64,000 bases of DNA. Origin: Stomorhina lunata (lineage: Eukaryota; Arthropoda; Insecta; Diptera; Rhiniidae). The position numbers were made by a program, and so were the translations under genes. Where the stretch lies: positions 115,070,694 through 115,134,693 of the forward strand of contig OW121741.1 of NCBI GenBank assembly GCA_933228675.1. The letters are read 5' to 3'. The stretch's first letter is position 1; each line of letters begins with the position of its first letter. Positions 36,641 to 49,745 of this stretch are shown in pieces. The notes beneath the pieces were generated by a model that saw only the letters and a program-made list of their open reading frames with translations, was not told the DNA's origin and made no database searches.

Positions 36641-38045
36641 TTGAGACTTGCATTGCATCGTTTACTTTTTTGTTCACAAAATCACTATTTATAATGGAGT
36701 TTTATTTAATTTGAAACATTCACAGTTTTGTGACCATGTAATGAAAATGGTATATTTTTATCATCTTCAATTTTTTATAAATTTTTAAAAAATAAAAAAA
36801 TTTAAATTTAAAGAAAAAAGAAAAAAATTACAATGATAATCTGAAAAGCACTTAAAGATATTTGAATTTGTTATTCTATTCTATAATTTTCAACAAAATA
36901 GAACAACACGTTTTAAAGATATAATAAAATTGGAAATTTTATAAAAAAAAGTTTTTTAAATAATGTATCCATAGAATTGTAAATCTCGTCCGTTTTTATA
37001 ATTAGGAGATCACAGCAAATAAAAAAGTATAGTGGTCGTCAATTGTAACGCAAAATGTTTCATTTTATAGAGTAGTGTTATTTTAATTCTAGTGAATTTT
37101 TAGGGATGGGAGTTATAAGGGGACATAATCAAATATACCAACTTAAATAGAAAATTTTTTAAAGAAAATCGTTAAATTAAAAAAAAAATCTTTATTAAAT
37201 AAAATTGACATGATAAAATGTGTGTCACTATTTCAATTAAAAATTTAAACCATTTGCATATTTAAATAAACGCAATTTTCATATGATCTAATATTCTAAA
37301 ACAATTAATATCCAATTTAAATAATTTATTAAATATATGAAAAATCACTTTTAGAGTTAAAATAATAAAATTTGTGTCACTATCTAAATTAGAAAAATAT
37401 TTGAATATTTAATCAATAGAAAAAAGAAAATGTTATTAAAATTATGACTGACCAACAGTAAAAATATAATAAAGAATAAAACTAAAAAATTTTTACAATT
37501 TGGCTATAAACTAGATAATATTTTAATAAGTCATAAAAACATATATATTAACCCTAAAATATAGAGCAAAATATTTATTTTACCAAAAACCCTTACATTT
37601 ATGGTTTAAATTTCAATTATTTTGCAAGGTTAAAGTTTTGAATAAAACACAAAAAATCCATATTAAGCCACAATATTCTACATATAACTTCACTCTAAAT
37701 AAAACATAAATATTTAAATAAAACCCAAATTTGTCTGAAATGATAAACAACAAAAAAAAAATCTGCCAATTTTGTTGCAAAACACGAAAACTAAACAAAT
37801 TTCACACCTGAATTCACTGAAAATTGAAACGTTTTAATTTATTATTTTTAAAGTGAAAATATAGAAAAAAAAAATAACTATTTACAAAATTTATTAAGAG
37901 GAAAAAAAGTAGCAAAATTTTATTATTTCACTAAGCTTCAAAAATAAACCATTTTGTATAACTTTTATATGTTTCAGAAAAAAAAAATCTGAAAGTAAAG
38001 GGTTCCCAAATATTTTATGGAAATTTTTTTTTAAGAAAATTATTT
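36641..38045. other. Unassigned A+T-rich stretch
   Basis: No periodicity, gene or RNA recognised; short reverse-strand frame 37613-37798 has no support. Confidence 0.5.
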
Positions 38046-39632
38046 TCTTACTTTTTTATAGAAAATGATTCTCATTCATCGAAAAATATTCTAAAGAAAA
38101 TGATTCTCATTCATCCAAAAATATTCTAAAGAAAATGATTCTCATTCATCGAAAAATTTTCTATAGAAAATTATTCTATTTCATCGAAAAACATTCTATA
38201 GAAAATTATTCTCTTTCATCGAAAAATTTTCTATAGAAAATTATTCTCTTTCATCGAAAAATTTTCTATAGAAAATTATTCTCTTTCATCGAAAAATTTT
38301 CTATAGAAAATTATTCTCTTTCATCGAAAAATTTTCTATAGAGAATTATTCTCTTTCATCGAAAAATTTTCTATAGAGAATTATTCTCTTTCATCGAAAA
38401 ATTTTCTATAGAGAATTATTCTCTTTCATCGAAAAATTTTCTATAGAAAATTATTCTCTTTCATCGAAAAATTTTCTATAGAAAATTTTTCTCTTTCATC
38501 GAAAAATTTTCTATAGAAAATTATTCTCTTTCATCGAAAAATTTTCTATAGAAAATTATTCTCTTTCATCGAAAAATTTTCTATAGAAAATTATTCTCTT
38601 TCATCGAAAAATTTTCTATAGAAAATTATTCTATTTCATCGAAAAATTTTCTATAGAAAATTATTCTATTTCATCGAAAAATTTTCTATAGAAAATTATT
38701 CTCTTCCATCGAAAAATTTTCTATAGAAAATTATTCTCTTTCATCGAAAAATTTTCTATAGAAAATTATTCTCTTTCATCGAAAAATTTTCTATAGAAAA
38801 TTATTCTCTTTCATCGAAAAATTTTCTATAGAGAATTATTCTCTTTCATCGAAAAATTTTCTATAGAGAATTATTCTCTTTCATCGAAAAATTTTCTATA
38901 GAAAATTATTCTCTTTCATCGATAAATTTTCTATAGAAAATTATTCTCTTTCTTTCATCGACAAATTGTCTATAGAAAATTCTTCTCTTTCATCGAAAAA
39001 TTGTCTATAGAAAATTATTCTCTTTCATCGAAAAATTTTCTATAGAAAATTCTTCTCTTTCATCGAAAAATTTTTTATAGAAAATTCTTCTCTTTCATCG
39101 AAAAATTTTCTATAGAAAATTCTTCTCTTTCATCGAAAAATTTTCTATAGAAAATTCTTCTCTTTCATCGAAAAATTTTCTATAGAAAATTCTTCTCTTT
39201 TATCGAAAAATTTTCTGTAGAAAATTCTTCTCTTTCATCGAAAAATTTTCTATAGAAAATTCTTCTCTTTCATCGAAAAATTTTCTATAGAAAATTCTTC
39301 TCTTTCATCGAAAAATTTTCTATAGAAAATTCTTCTCTTTCATCGAAAAATTTTCTATAGAGAATTATTCTCTTTCATCGAAAAATTTTCTATTGAAAAT
39401 TATTCTCTTTCATCGATAAATTTTCTATAGAAAATTATTCTCTTTCATCGAAAAATTTTATATAGAAAATTCTTCTCTCTCATCGAAAAATTTTCTATAG
39501 AAAATTCTTCTCTCTCATCGAAAAATTTTCTATAGAAAATTATTCTCTTTCATCGATAAATGTATACAAAATTTTTCTCTATCACTAAAAAATTTTCGTT
39601 AGAAAACTGTTGTCTTTCATCGAAAAATTTAT
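38046..39632 (-). repeat. 35-bp CGATGAAAG satellite, array 1 (minus orientation)
   Basis: About 44 units of 'tctttcatcgaaaaattttc' followed by 'tatagaaaattattc'. Each unit contains the palindrome AAATTTTCTATAGAAAATTT and the word TCATCGA. Units at 38060-38150 and after 39540 are diverged, while the middle is nearly uniform, with local sub-types ('ttattc' versus 'ttcttc'). It is the reverse complement of the arrays at 41991 and 57690. Confidence 0.95.
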
Positions 39633-40235
39633 AGCTCTAAATTGGTGAACCTGTTTGGAATCTCTGACCAATCAAATAGACATTCATTTAGACCTACATA
39701 TTCGTTAGGTGGAAAAAATCGTAAAATAAGAAGAAAAAAAAATAGTTTAGCGGAAAAAATGGAAATGATATTAAACAAAAAACAAATAAAAAATAACACT
39801 TTTGCCAAACAATCAACTAAATTATTAAGTTTTTTTTTATGTTTGTATTATATTTTTCTCTACGTGTTGGGTAGAAAAGCAACGAACTAAAAATTATAGT
39901 CTAACGGCGTGTGAAAATTAAATCCTGTTAAAATTTTTTTTTTTTAAACAAATCTTTTAAATTTTTTCAGATGAATAAAGAAATAAATCGTGGCAAAAAA
40001 AATGTACAATTTTATTCAATTGAAATAAAAGTGTGGTTAATTCAAAATTGTTCAGACAGACTTACATAAAACACACGTTTTATTTGATTAGTAGTGAAAA
40101 CTTTGGAAAGGGGGCAAATAACTTAATATAAATAATAATTAAGTTTGAAATCGATTTTGAATGGTGAAAATTCTATGGAGTGTAAACCTGAACGGGAGGT
40201 CCAGATATAAAATTCTTTACTAAAATTATTTATAC
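39633..40235. other. Unassigned stretch
   Basis: Contains an 82-codon K/N-rich frame (39642-39890) with no domain or conservation cue. Not called a gene. Confidence 0.5.
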
Positions 40236-40715
40236 AAGTTATTAGGGTAGTCAATGTAGAACAATTGTAGATTCTAACTACGTAGGAGCAATACTAAATG
40301 TACATATAAATCTTTTTGATTGTATAAAAAGGGGATGTTATAAATGTATACACTAGCTGGTATTTGTCAAAAATTTAGTGTCTATAGCTATCATAGTTTA
40401 TAAGTTAATAGGACTTTACTGTGCTTTTAAATGGTTTTCGGGAGTGGTTTTATAAGAAAGCTATAAATATGAACCGATTTCAATAAAATTTGATATGCTG
40501 ACAAATAGTTGCATAAAACTTCTCTGTTCTAAATTTAGTCGTCAAGCTATTACAATTGTGAACCCATTTCACCCATTTTCAGTACACAACTTTCTCAAGA
40601 TATTGAAAATACTTTTGTGAAATTTTGTCCTTCTAGCTCTTCTTTTAGTGCTTTCATTTGATGGACAGACGGACCCAAATCTTTATCTTTTTGGTATTCT
40701 TGTGTTTCCGTAAGC
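40236..40715 (-). mobile_element. DINE-like element fragment (copy G)
   Basis: Collinear with the middle of the elements at 52503 and 55985: 'tttttgattgtataaaaagg' plus 'ggatgttata', 'agttgcataaaacttctctg', 'cacaactttctcaagatat' and 'tttttggtattcttgtgttt'. A short 'gatggacagacggaccc' is present. Copy G breaks off at 'ccgtaagctttttt', where a ~30-bp satellite begins; the sister copies continue there with 'atatgggagctatgg'. Confidence 0.7.
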
Positions 40716-41020
40716 TTTTTTCAAAATTTTCATATTTTTATAAGTAACTTTATAAAAAGTCGTATTTTTATAAGAAATTTTTCAAAAATTTCTTTTTTAA
40801 AAAATTTTTAAAAAATTTCTTGATTTTATAAGAAATTTTTGGAAAATTTCTGATTTTTATAGGAAATTTTTTAAAAAATTTTTATTTTTATAGGAAATTT
40901 TTCAAAAGTTTCTTATTTTTAAAGGAAATGTTTCAAACATTTTTATAGGAAATTTTTCAAAAATTTCTTATTTTCATAGGAAATTTTTCAAAATAATTTT
41001 ATTTTTAGAGGAAATTTTAA
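40716..41020. repeat. Short ~30-bp satellite, 'ataggaaatttttcaaaaat'
   Basis: About nine to ten units of 'tttttataggaaatttttc' plus 'aaaaatttctta'. It starts exactly where copy G of the DINE-like element is interrupted. Confidence 0.8.
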
Positions 41021-41990
41021 TAGTTTAAAAATGGTATCGAAAAATGATATCAACCCTTTAATCGCTATATCGTTGTTCTATATTAAGATATGAGTTTTTT
41101 AACCCAACTGTTGTTTACTTTAATTTCGATATTAAAATTCTTTACAACTCACAAATTTCGTGTTGCAAATTTATGCAAAAATTTAATAAAATAATGTTAA
41201 TAGACCAACTAAATTAGCCCTAAATAAATATATTGGATAATTTAACACTTTTTAGGTGTCGGCATTAACGCTAAGGACAATATCCGTAACCGGGTAATAA
41301 AAAAGAAAAATAGCAAATAAAACTTCATTGCTAAATTCTTAAAAGAATATTTTTAAAATAATAGACAAAAACAATTTTTTAACACATAACATCCGCTAAA
41401 ATTGTTATTATCGCTTCTTTTTTTTTTCAACTCAAGTATTCAGCTAAAATAGTTTTGCTCATTTTCTTTGCTAATATATTTTCATTTTACCAGGTAATAA
41501 CGTGACCAAAAAGACTCTCCCACATAATAGAAAAGTTTTTATTTTCTCAATACAAAGGAATTTCAGAGTCCACTCACTTGCATGCCGTGGGCATTGCTTT
41601 ACCTGTTGATGATGAGGATATAGCTTAAACAATTTTCCTCTAATAATGAAAGAAGAAAAAAAGTGGAAAATATTAAAAGAAACAACAGCAAATGACGGGA
41701 AAAATAAATAAAAATTCTTTAGTGCAGCCATTTGCCTTTTTTCCAAGTGGAGGATAAATATTTAAAAGCGTTTTTAAGTTAAACTATGCATTTGCCACAA
41801 AAGAAAGAATCTTCGTATAGTAAATATTTTTATAATCTATCAAAAAGGGTCGGTCGGTTTCTTTATCATAATAATATGGACTTTAAGGTTTTATTTGGCT
41901 AATAGTAAAGAATAATAAAAATGTTGCTTAGTTTTGGAAATATTTAAGTCTCACGCTATACTGTCATGAGCGATGAAGGTGCGCTCCAAG
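41021..41990. other. Unique-looking stretch, possible intron sequence
   Basis: Moderately complex around 41560-41760. Holds a weak minus-strand splice-like pair (separate entry). The 91-codon minus-strand frame here has no recognisable domain. Confidence 0.45.
41572..41640 (-). other. Weak candidate recursive splice site with 25-nt exon
   Basis: The minus strand reads 'tatatcctcatcatcaacag' then 'gtaaagcaatgcccacgg' and 'catgcaa', followed by the strong donor 'gtgagtgg'. A CAG|GTAAAG junction lies at 41603/41602 and a downstream GTGAGT at 41577-41572, giving a 25-nt (41602-41578) optional exon. The pyrimidine tract is poorer than at the other two sites. Confidence 0.25.
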
Positions 41991-43226
41991 AAAAATGTTA
42001 GTAAAAACTTTCAACAAAAGTGAAAAATTTTCCACAGAAAATGTTTCGATGAAAGTGAAAAATTTTCTATAGAAAGTGAAAAATTTCACTTTCGTCGAAA
42101 ATTTTTCGATGAAAGTGAAAAATTTTCTATAGAAAATTTTTCGATGAAAGTGAAAAATTTTCTATAGAAAATTTTTCAATGAAAGTGAAAAATTTTCTAT
42201 AGAAAATTTTTCGATGAAAGTGAAAGTGAAAAATTTTCTATAGAAAATTTTTCGATGAAAGTGAAAAATTTTCTATAGAAAATTTTTCGATGAAAGTGAA
42301 AAATTTTCTATAGAAAATTTTTCGATGAAAGTGAAAAATTTTCTATAGAAAATTTTTCGATGAAAGTGAAAAATTTTCTATAGAAAATTTTTCGATGAAA
42401 GTGAAAAATTTTCTATGAAAGTGATGAAAGTGAAAAATTTTCTATAGAAAATTTTTCGATGAAAGTGAAAAATTTTCTATAGAAAATTTTTCGATGAAAG
42501 TGAAAAATTTTCTATAGAAAATTTTTCGATGAAAGTGAAAAATTTTCTATAGAAAATTTTTCGATGAAAGTGAAAAATTTTCTATAGAAAATTTTTCGAT
42601 GAAAGTGAAAAATTTTCTATAGAAAATTTTTCGATGAAAGTGAAAAATTTTCTATAGAAAATTTTTCGATGAAAGTGAAAAATTTTCTATAGAAAATTTT
42701 TCGATGAAAGTGAAAAATTTTCTATAGAAAATTTTTCGATGAAAGTGAAAAATTTTCTATAGAAAATTTTTCGATGAAAGTGAAAAATTTTCTATAGAAA
42801 ATTTTTCGATGAAAGTGAAAAATTTTCTATAGAAAATTTTTCGATGAAAGTGAAAAATTTTCTATAGAAAATTTTTCGATGAAAGTGAAAAATTTTCTAG
42901 AGAAAATTTTTCGATGAAAGTGAAAAATTTTCTATAGAAAATTTTTCGATGAAAGTGAAAAATTTTCTATAGAAAATTTTTCGATGAAAGTGAAAAATTT
43001 TCTATAGAAAATTTTTCGATGAAAGTGAAAAATTTTCTATAGAAAATTTTTCGATGAAAGTGAAAAATTTTCTATAGAAAATTTTTCGATGAAAGTGAAA
43101 AATTTTCTATAGAAAATTTTTCGATGAAAGTGAAAAATTTTCTATAGAAAATTTTTCGATGAAAGTGAAAAATTTTCTATAGAAAATTTTTCGATGAAAG
43201 TGAAAAATTTTCTATAGAAAATTTTT
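41991..43226 (+). repeat. 35-bp CGATGAAAG satellite, array 2
   Basis: About 35 units of 'tttttcgatgaaagtgaaaa' plus 'attttctatagaaaa'. Units are almost identical from 42230 on; a CTAGAG variant sits at 42897. The left edge is diverged and contains an inverted piece ('ttcactttcgtcgaaa', about 42087). The array ends at the DINE-like fragment starting near 43227. Confidence 0.95.
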
Positions 43227-43830
43227 TATTAATATTTTTTCATGAAATTTAAAATAAATACTGCTAATATAAATTAAAACCACTGTACCAAATTTCGTTG
43301 AAATTGGTCCACATTTTACCAAAGCTCCCATAAAAACTCTTCTATTGAAACGCACTAAATGAGACAAATGTCACTAAAACGCTAGTAACGCTAGCCAGCC
43401 GCGGCGGCCACATGCCCGAAATCATATTTAAACATTAATGGCATAAAATTATCCTTCCAATAAAGCCAAATTGATGGACATTAAAACGATTTTCTTGTGT
43501 TTTATTTCAATTCGAAGTTCTATACCTCTAAAAAAAACACCCGTTAAATATGAAGATAATGACAAATTAAAGTTTATTTTTGGTATACATAATTTTTGTA
43601 AAAACTGTAATTAATTTGCAAGATTTTAAGACCATCGGTCCACATTTGACCCTAGCCCTCATATTAGTCCAAATAACGGAAACAGCCTTAATATATAAGT
43701 CTTGAGAAAATGTTTGTATGATGATATAATTTAGTAAAATTTTTCTTTATGCACGAAAAAATGGTGAATGGTATCGTGTGGTATCGTATGGTCAGGCTTG
43801 ACCGACGATAGAACTGTTTCACTTGCCTTA
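43227..43830 (+). mobile_element. DINE-like element fragment (copy J)
   Basis: Matches the tail half of the copy at 60812-62578: 'tattttttcatgaaattta', 'ggtccacattttaccaaagc', 'gagaaaatgtttgtatgatg' and the terminal 'atggtcaggcttgaccgacg'. The front half, hairpin and (GTCY)n are missing and are replaced by the 35-bp satellite. About 150 bp (43393-43545) are foreign to the other copies. Confidence 0.7.
43393..43545 (+). mobile_element. Possible retroposed 3' end inside copy J
   Basis: Compared with copies C and H, copy J has extra sequence here. It opens with an unusually G+C-rich 'cagccgcggcggccacatg', includes AATAAAG (about 43460) and ends in an A8 run. That is the look of a 5'-truncated, reverse-transcribed transcript tail. 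The flanking duplication is unclear and AATAAA is rather far from the A run. It is repeated at about 45306-45458 by the large duplication. Confidence 0.35.
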
Positions 43831-44750
43831 TAGAAATTTATTTCTTTAGTGTTTGTTGATAAAATTTCTCCGAGTGTATTTTTGTTACTATTTCAATAAA
43901 GTTTTATATCTAAAATGTTTATTATCATGTTATAAACATTAAATTTTTACAATTTAATGTTTGTTAATTAAAATAATTTGTAAGTAAAGAGTTTTCCTGC
44001 AGATAAAAGGAAAATATACTAATACTATAAAAAACCGAATTTGGGTTACTTTCTAATTGCCAAGGTGTCCTGTCACTAGGAAAAAAGAGGCCATTTTTCA
44101 TATTTAGAGAAAGTAAGTTTTGCCAAAAGCAGCACGAATGACGCCAGTATGTATAAATATAAATTTGGTAGTGAATGTAAAAGTAGCTAAAAAAATCTTA
44201 CAAATTTTTGTACATGTTCATTCATATGCTATTTGTAAAGTCGCGTTAATAAATATCCATTTTGTTTGGGTTAAAAACATAAATCAAGATGGAAGACCAC
44301 AGAAGAGCGAAAGCCAAAAATGCAACAAAAATTAACTTGATTTTTTTTTGTTGTTTTTTTCTAGGTTTTAAGGTGGTGATTTTCTTCAATTTATTTACTT
44401 TTTTCCGGTTGCAAAACAGTTTCTATGTGGAGCGGACTCAAAACCCTTATTTCCCTAATATGATGTTATTACAATATTTTTTTCCTGTTGGCTATTTTTT
44501 TCATATTATTTGTTTTGCGTGTTTGTTTTGTCATCTTCATCACTGCCATCATATTAGATGGTTCGTTGGTTGGGTGTGAGAAAGAAATTTTCAAAAATGA
44601 AATTTCCTTTTTCAGAGACTTTAGCAAATTTAAAAATATAACCAAAAACTCAGAGCATTCAGCAAAAAGTTCGTTCCACTGATGTGATTTGTTTACTTCA
44701 GTCATGTTTCCCGTTGTTGAAACCTTTTATAAATTGGTTGATTTGCTTCT
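43831..44750. other. Non-repeat part of the duplicated segment, first copy
   Basis: Unique-looking apart from its duplicate. Overlapping short frames (up to 96 codons) occur on both strands, but the T-rich composition and the lack of any domain argue against coding. Their apparent conservation is only the recent duplication. Confidence 0.55.
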
Positions 44751-45139
44751 TTTTCGATGAAAGTGAAAAATTTTCTATAGAAAATTTTTCGATGAAAGTG
44801 AAAAATTTTCTAGAGAAAATTTTTCGATGAAAGTGAAAAATTTTCTATAGAAAATTTTTCGATGAAAGTGAAAAATTTTCTATAGAAAATTTTTCGATGA
44901 AAGTGAAAAATTTTCTATAGAAAATTTTTCGATGAAAGTGAAAAATTTTCTATAGAAAATTTTTCGATGAAAGTGAAAAATTTTCTATAGAAAATTTTTC
45001 GATGAAAGTGAAAAATTTTCTATAGAAAATTTTTCGATGAAAGTGAAAAATTTTCTATAGAAAATTTTTCGATGAAAGTGAAAAATTTTCTATAGAAAAT
45101 TTTTCGATGAAAGTGAAAAATTTTCTATAGAAAATTTTT
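44751..45139 (+). repeat. 35-bp CGATGAAAG satellite, array 2b
   Basis: Eleven units identical in type to the end of array 2, including the CTAGAG variant at 44810. Its separation from array 2 comes from the 1,913-bp duplication. Confidence 0.95.
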
Positions 45140-45743
45140 TATTAATATTTTTTCATGAAATTTAAAATAAATACTGCTAATATAAATTAAAACCACTGTA
45201 CCAAATTTCGTTGAAATTGGTCCACATTTTACCAAAGCTCCCATAAAAACTCTTCTATTGAAACGCACTAAATGAGACAAATGTCACTAAAACGCTAGTA
45301 ACGCTAGCCAGCCGCGGCGGCCACATGCCCGAAATCATATTTAAACATTAATGGCATAAAATTATCCTTCCAATAAAGCCAAATTGATGGACATTAAAAC
45401 GATTTTCTTGTGTTTTATTTCAATTCGAAGTTCTATACCTCTAAAAAAAACACCCGTTAAATATGAAGATAATGACAAATTAAAGTTTATTTTTGGTATA
45501 CATAATTTTTGTAAAAACTGTAATTAATTTGCAAGATTTTAAGACCATCGGTCCACATTTGACCCTAGCCCTCATATTAGTCCAAATAACGGAAACAGCC
45601 TTAATATATAAGTCTTGAGAAAATGTTTGTATGATGATATAATTTAGTAAAATTTTTCTTTATGCACGAAAAAATGGTGAATGGTATCGTGTGGTATCGT
45701 ATGGTCAGGCTTGACCGACGATAGAACTGTTTCACTTGCCTTA
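45140..45743 (+). mobile_element. DINE-like element fragment (duplicate of copy J)
   Basis: Exact-looking duplicate of 43227-43830, including the extra segment with AATAAAG and A8. Confidence 0.7.
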
Positions 45744-46663
45744 TAGAAATTTATTTCTTTAGTGTTTGTTGATAAAATTTCTCCGAGTGTATTTTTGTTA
45801 CTATTTCAATAAAGTTTTATATCTAAAATGTTTATTATCATGTTATAAACATTAAATTTTTACAATTTAATGTTTGTTAATTAAAATAATTTGTAAGTAA
45901 AGAGTTTTCCTGCAGATAAAAGGAAAATATACTAATACTATAAAAAACCGAATTTGGGTTACTTTCTAATTGCCAAGGTGTCCTGTCACTAGGAAAAAAG
46001 AGGCCATTTTTCATATTTAGAGAAAGTAAGTTTTGCCAAAAGCAGCACGAATGACGCCAGTATGTATAAATATAAATTTGGTAGTGAATGTAAAAGTAGC
46101 TAAAAAAATCTTACAAATTTTTGTACATGTTCATTCATATGCTATTTGTAAAGTCGCGTTAATAAATATCCATTTTGTTTGGGTTAAAAACATAAATCAA
46201 GATGGAAGACCACAGAAGAGCGAAAGCCAAAAATGCAACAAAAATTAACTTGATTTTTTTTTGTTGTTTTTTTCTAGGTTTTAAGGTGGTGATTTTCTTC
46301 AATTTATTTACTTTTTTCCGGTTGCAAAACAGTTTCTATGTGGAGCGGACTCAAAACCCTTATTTCCCTAATATGATGTTATTACAATATTTTTTTCCTG
46401 TTGGCTATTTTTTTCATATTATTTGTTTTGCGTGTTTGTTTTGTCATCTTCATCACTGCCATCATATTAGATGGTTCGTTGGTTGGGTGTGAGAAAGAAA
46501 TTTTCAAAAATGAAATTTCCTTTTTCAGAGACTTTAGCAAATTTAAAAATATAACCAAAAACTCAGAGCATTCAGCAAAAAGTTCGTTCCACTGATGTGA
46601 TTTGTTTACTTCAGTCATGTTTCCCGTTGTTGAAACCTTTTATAAATTGGTTGATTTGCTTCT

Positions 46664-47154
46664 AAGGGTAAAAAAATATGTTTTTAGATCATTATCTTGG
46701 TTGGCATGTAGCCGTCGAAGTACATAGTTGTGGCGGTAAAATGTTAAACACACAAACATACTATACTTGTACATTCATACATTGTAGTTGTTTGGTGATG
46801 GCATGTAGCAGTCGGTAACTTATGATTGGTTAACCCAAGATTGAGGGTAAGTGAGTTAAATGCAATTTTTCCTAACATATAACTACCCTTTACTTTATGT
46901 TGTATATGAAGATTGTAATCGAAATTTATGTTTTTCACCAAATAAATGTGATAGCAAAAAGCATACAGTGATTGAGATTTGTTTCTACTTTAATAATGTA
47001 TATAAAATGCTTGGCAACATGTTGCGAGTAAATGAAAAACATTGCTTATATACAATGTTTAGATACAAAAAGATCAGCAACATAGATAAAAATGTCTCAT
47101 TTGTCATGAGAATTTTATGGATGTGAAAAAAGCATAAGAAATTATTTGCACTCA
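46664..47154. other. Unassigned stretch
   Basis: Unique-looking, with two diverged 'ggcatgtagc-gtcg' words at about 46703 and 46800. A frame of 88 codons (46860-47126) has no recognisable features. Confidence 0.5.
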
Positions 47155-47640
47155 CAGATAACACTGGTCAACAAGAGAAATTACTTTGAAGTCTAACTAT
47201 TTAATTTTGATGTTTTATGGCCTCCTAAGAACAAAAACATCTAAAATTAAAAATGGATATGGATACCATTTTTTTTTATTTTCTAAAATTACGGATTTTC
47301 ACAGGGATCTTTTCATTGTTTTTAACATATCTTGGGAATGGCTGATCTAAATTCGTTTCAACTCAAAATTCTTTATGTTTTAATAAGACAATTTTTTTAT
47401 ATGGTTAATGGTTGTGGAGTTTTTAAAATATTTTTTTTTTGAAAAATCGAAAAATTTTTATTTTTTCAAAAATTTTTAAAAAATCGGAGATATCAAAAAC
47501 TTACCATTTTTATTTCACGGTATTAAAACTGTAAACATTATAAATAACAGAAGCCTAATTTTATGGAAAAACATGAATAATTGTAAATGCAAACATTTTT
47601 GATATGAAGAATCAAAAAATTTTTAAAAATAAGTAACGTA
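47155..47640. repeat. TGGTCAACAAG repeat, copy 2 (permuted)
   Basis: Opens with 'cactggtcaacaagagaaat' plus 'tactttgaagtctaacta' and closes with 'cagaagcctaattttatgg'. In copy 1 (35275-35665) these two blocks are adjacent in the opposite order. The middle contains a run of 'aaaatttttaaaaaatcgg'. Confidence 0.6.
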
Positions 47641-47649
47641 TACAATTTT

Positions 47650-49283
<1,634 letters not shown>

Positions 49284-49745
49284 GATTATGTTCGTTTTTA
49301 AATATTTTCGTTTTCAATAAAAAATTTAATTGAAAAGATTTAATTTTTTTTAAAGCAACAATTTTTATTTCGTTTATTAACACCGAATAAGAGAAAATTA
49401 TTTTAATATTTTAAAACACATAAATATATTTAAATCTGTTAAATGCAACATCAGAAATGTTTATAAGACTCATTGTAATAATAAATAAAATCAGCAAAAG
49501 CTAATTGTAAACGGTAAAGGTCGAACTAAAGGTATGGTATGTCACACTATGGAATTTCTGCTGCAAAAAAGTAATTTTTTGGCCACCGCTTTTGAAAAAC
49601 ATAATGATGCAGTTTTTTATAGAAGTCTCTAGATATTAAGGATCAACAATTGTTTTCAAGGAAAAGTAATATTATGTTTTATAAAAAAGGTATTAAAATA
49701 TGCTTACGAGTAATGTTCTAAAACAAAAAGTGATGCAATTTTTGA
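49284..49745. other. Unassigned stretch
   Basis: A+T-rich; the 111-codon minus-strand frame (49048-49383) crosses the end of copy D and is not a gene. Confidence 0.5.

Larger units (their letters stand above)
42838..44750. repeat. 1,913-bp tandem duplication, first copy
   Basis: Contains eleven 35-bp satellite units, a DINE-like fragment (43227-43830) and about 920 bp of other sequence ending 'ggttgatttgcttct'. It is repeated immediately downstream with no difference that I can find, including the diagnostic CTAGAG variant at 42897 / 44810 (offset 1913). Confidence 0.9.
44751..46663. repeat. 1,913-bp tandem duplication, second copy
   Basis: Second copy of 42838-44750. It begins inside a satellite unit ('ttttcgatgaaagtg' at 44751, directly after 'gatttgcttct'), carries eleven 35-bp units (44751-45139), the DINE-like fragment (45140-45743) and the non-repeat part. 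It ends at 'gatttgcttct' (46663), after which unique sequence 'aagggtaaaaaaatatg' follows. Confidence 0.9.

Noticed and set aside
41470..41500. Plus-strand 'ttttcattttaccag|gtaata' resembling a recursive splice site
   Set aside because: Opposite strand to the better candidates, and the donor GTAATA is poor; by chance such sites are expected in T-rich DNA.
41471..41746. 91-codon minus-strand frame starting MEKRQMAAL
   Set aside because: No recognisable domain, composition like the surroundings; kept only as the location of a weak splice-like pair.
44120..44705. Frames of 64-96 codons seen twice with identical sequence (also at 46033-46618)
   Set aside because: The identity is due to the 1,913-bp tandem duplication. 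The frames overlap on both strands, are T-rich and show no domain.
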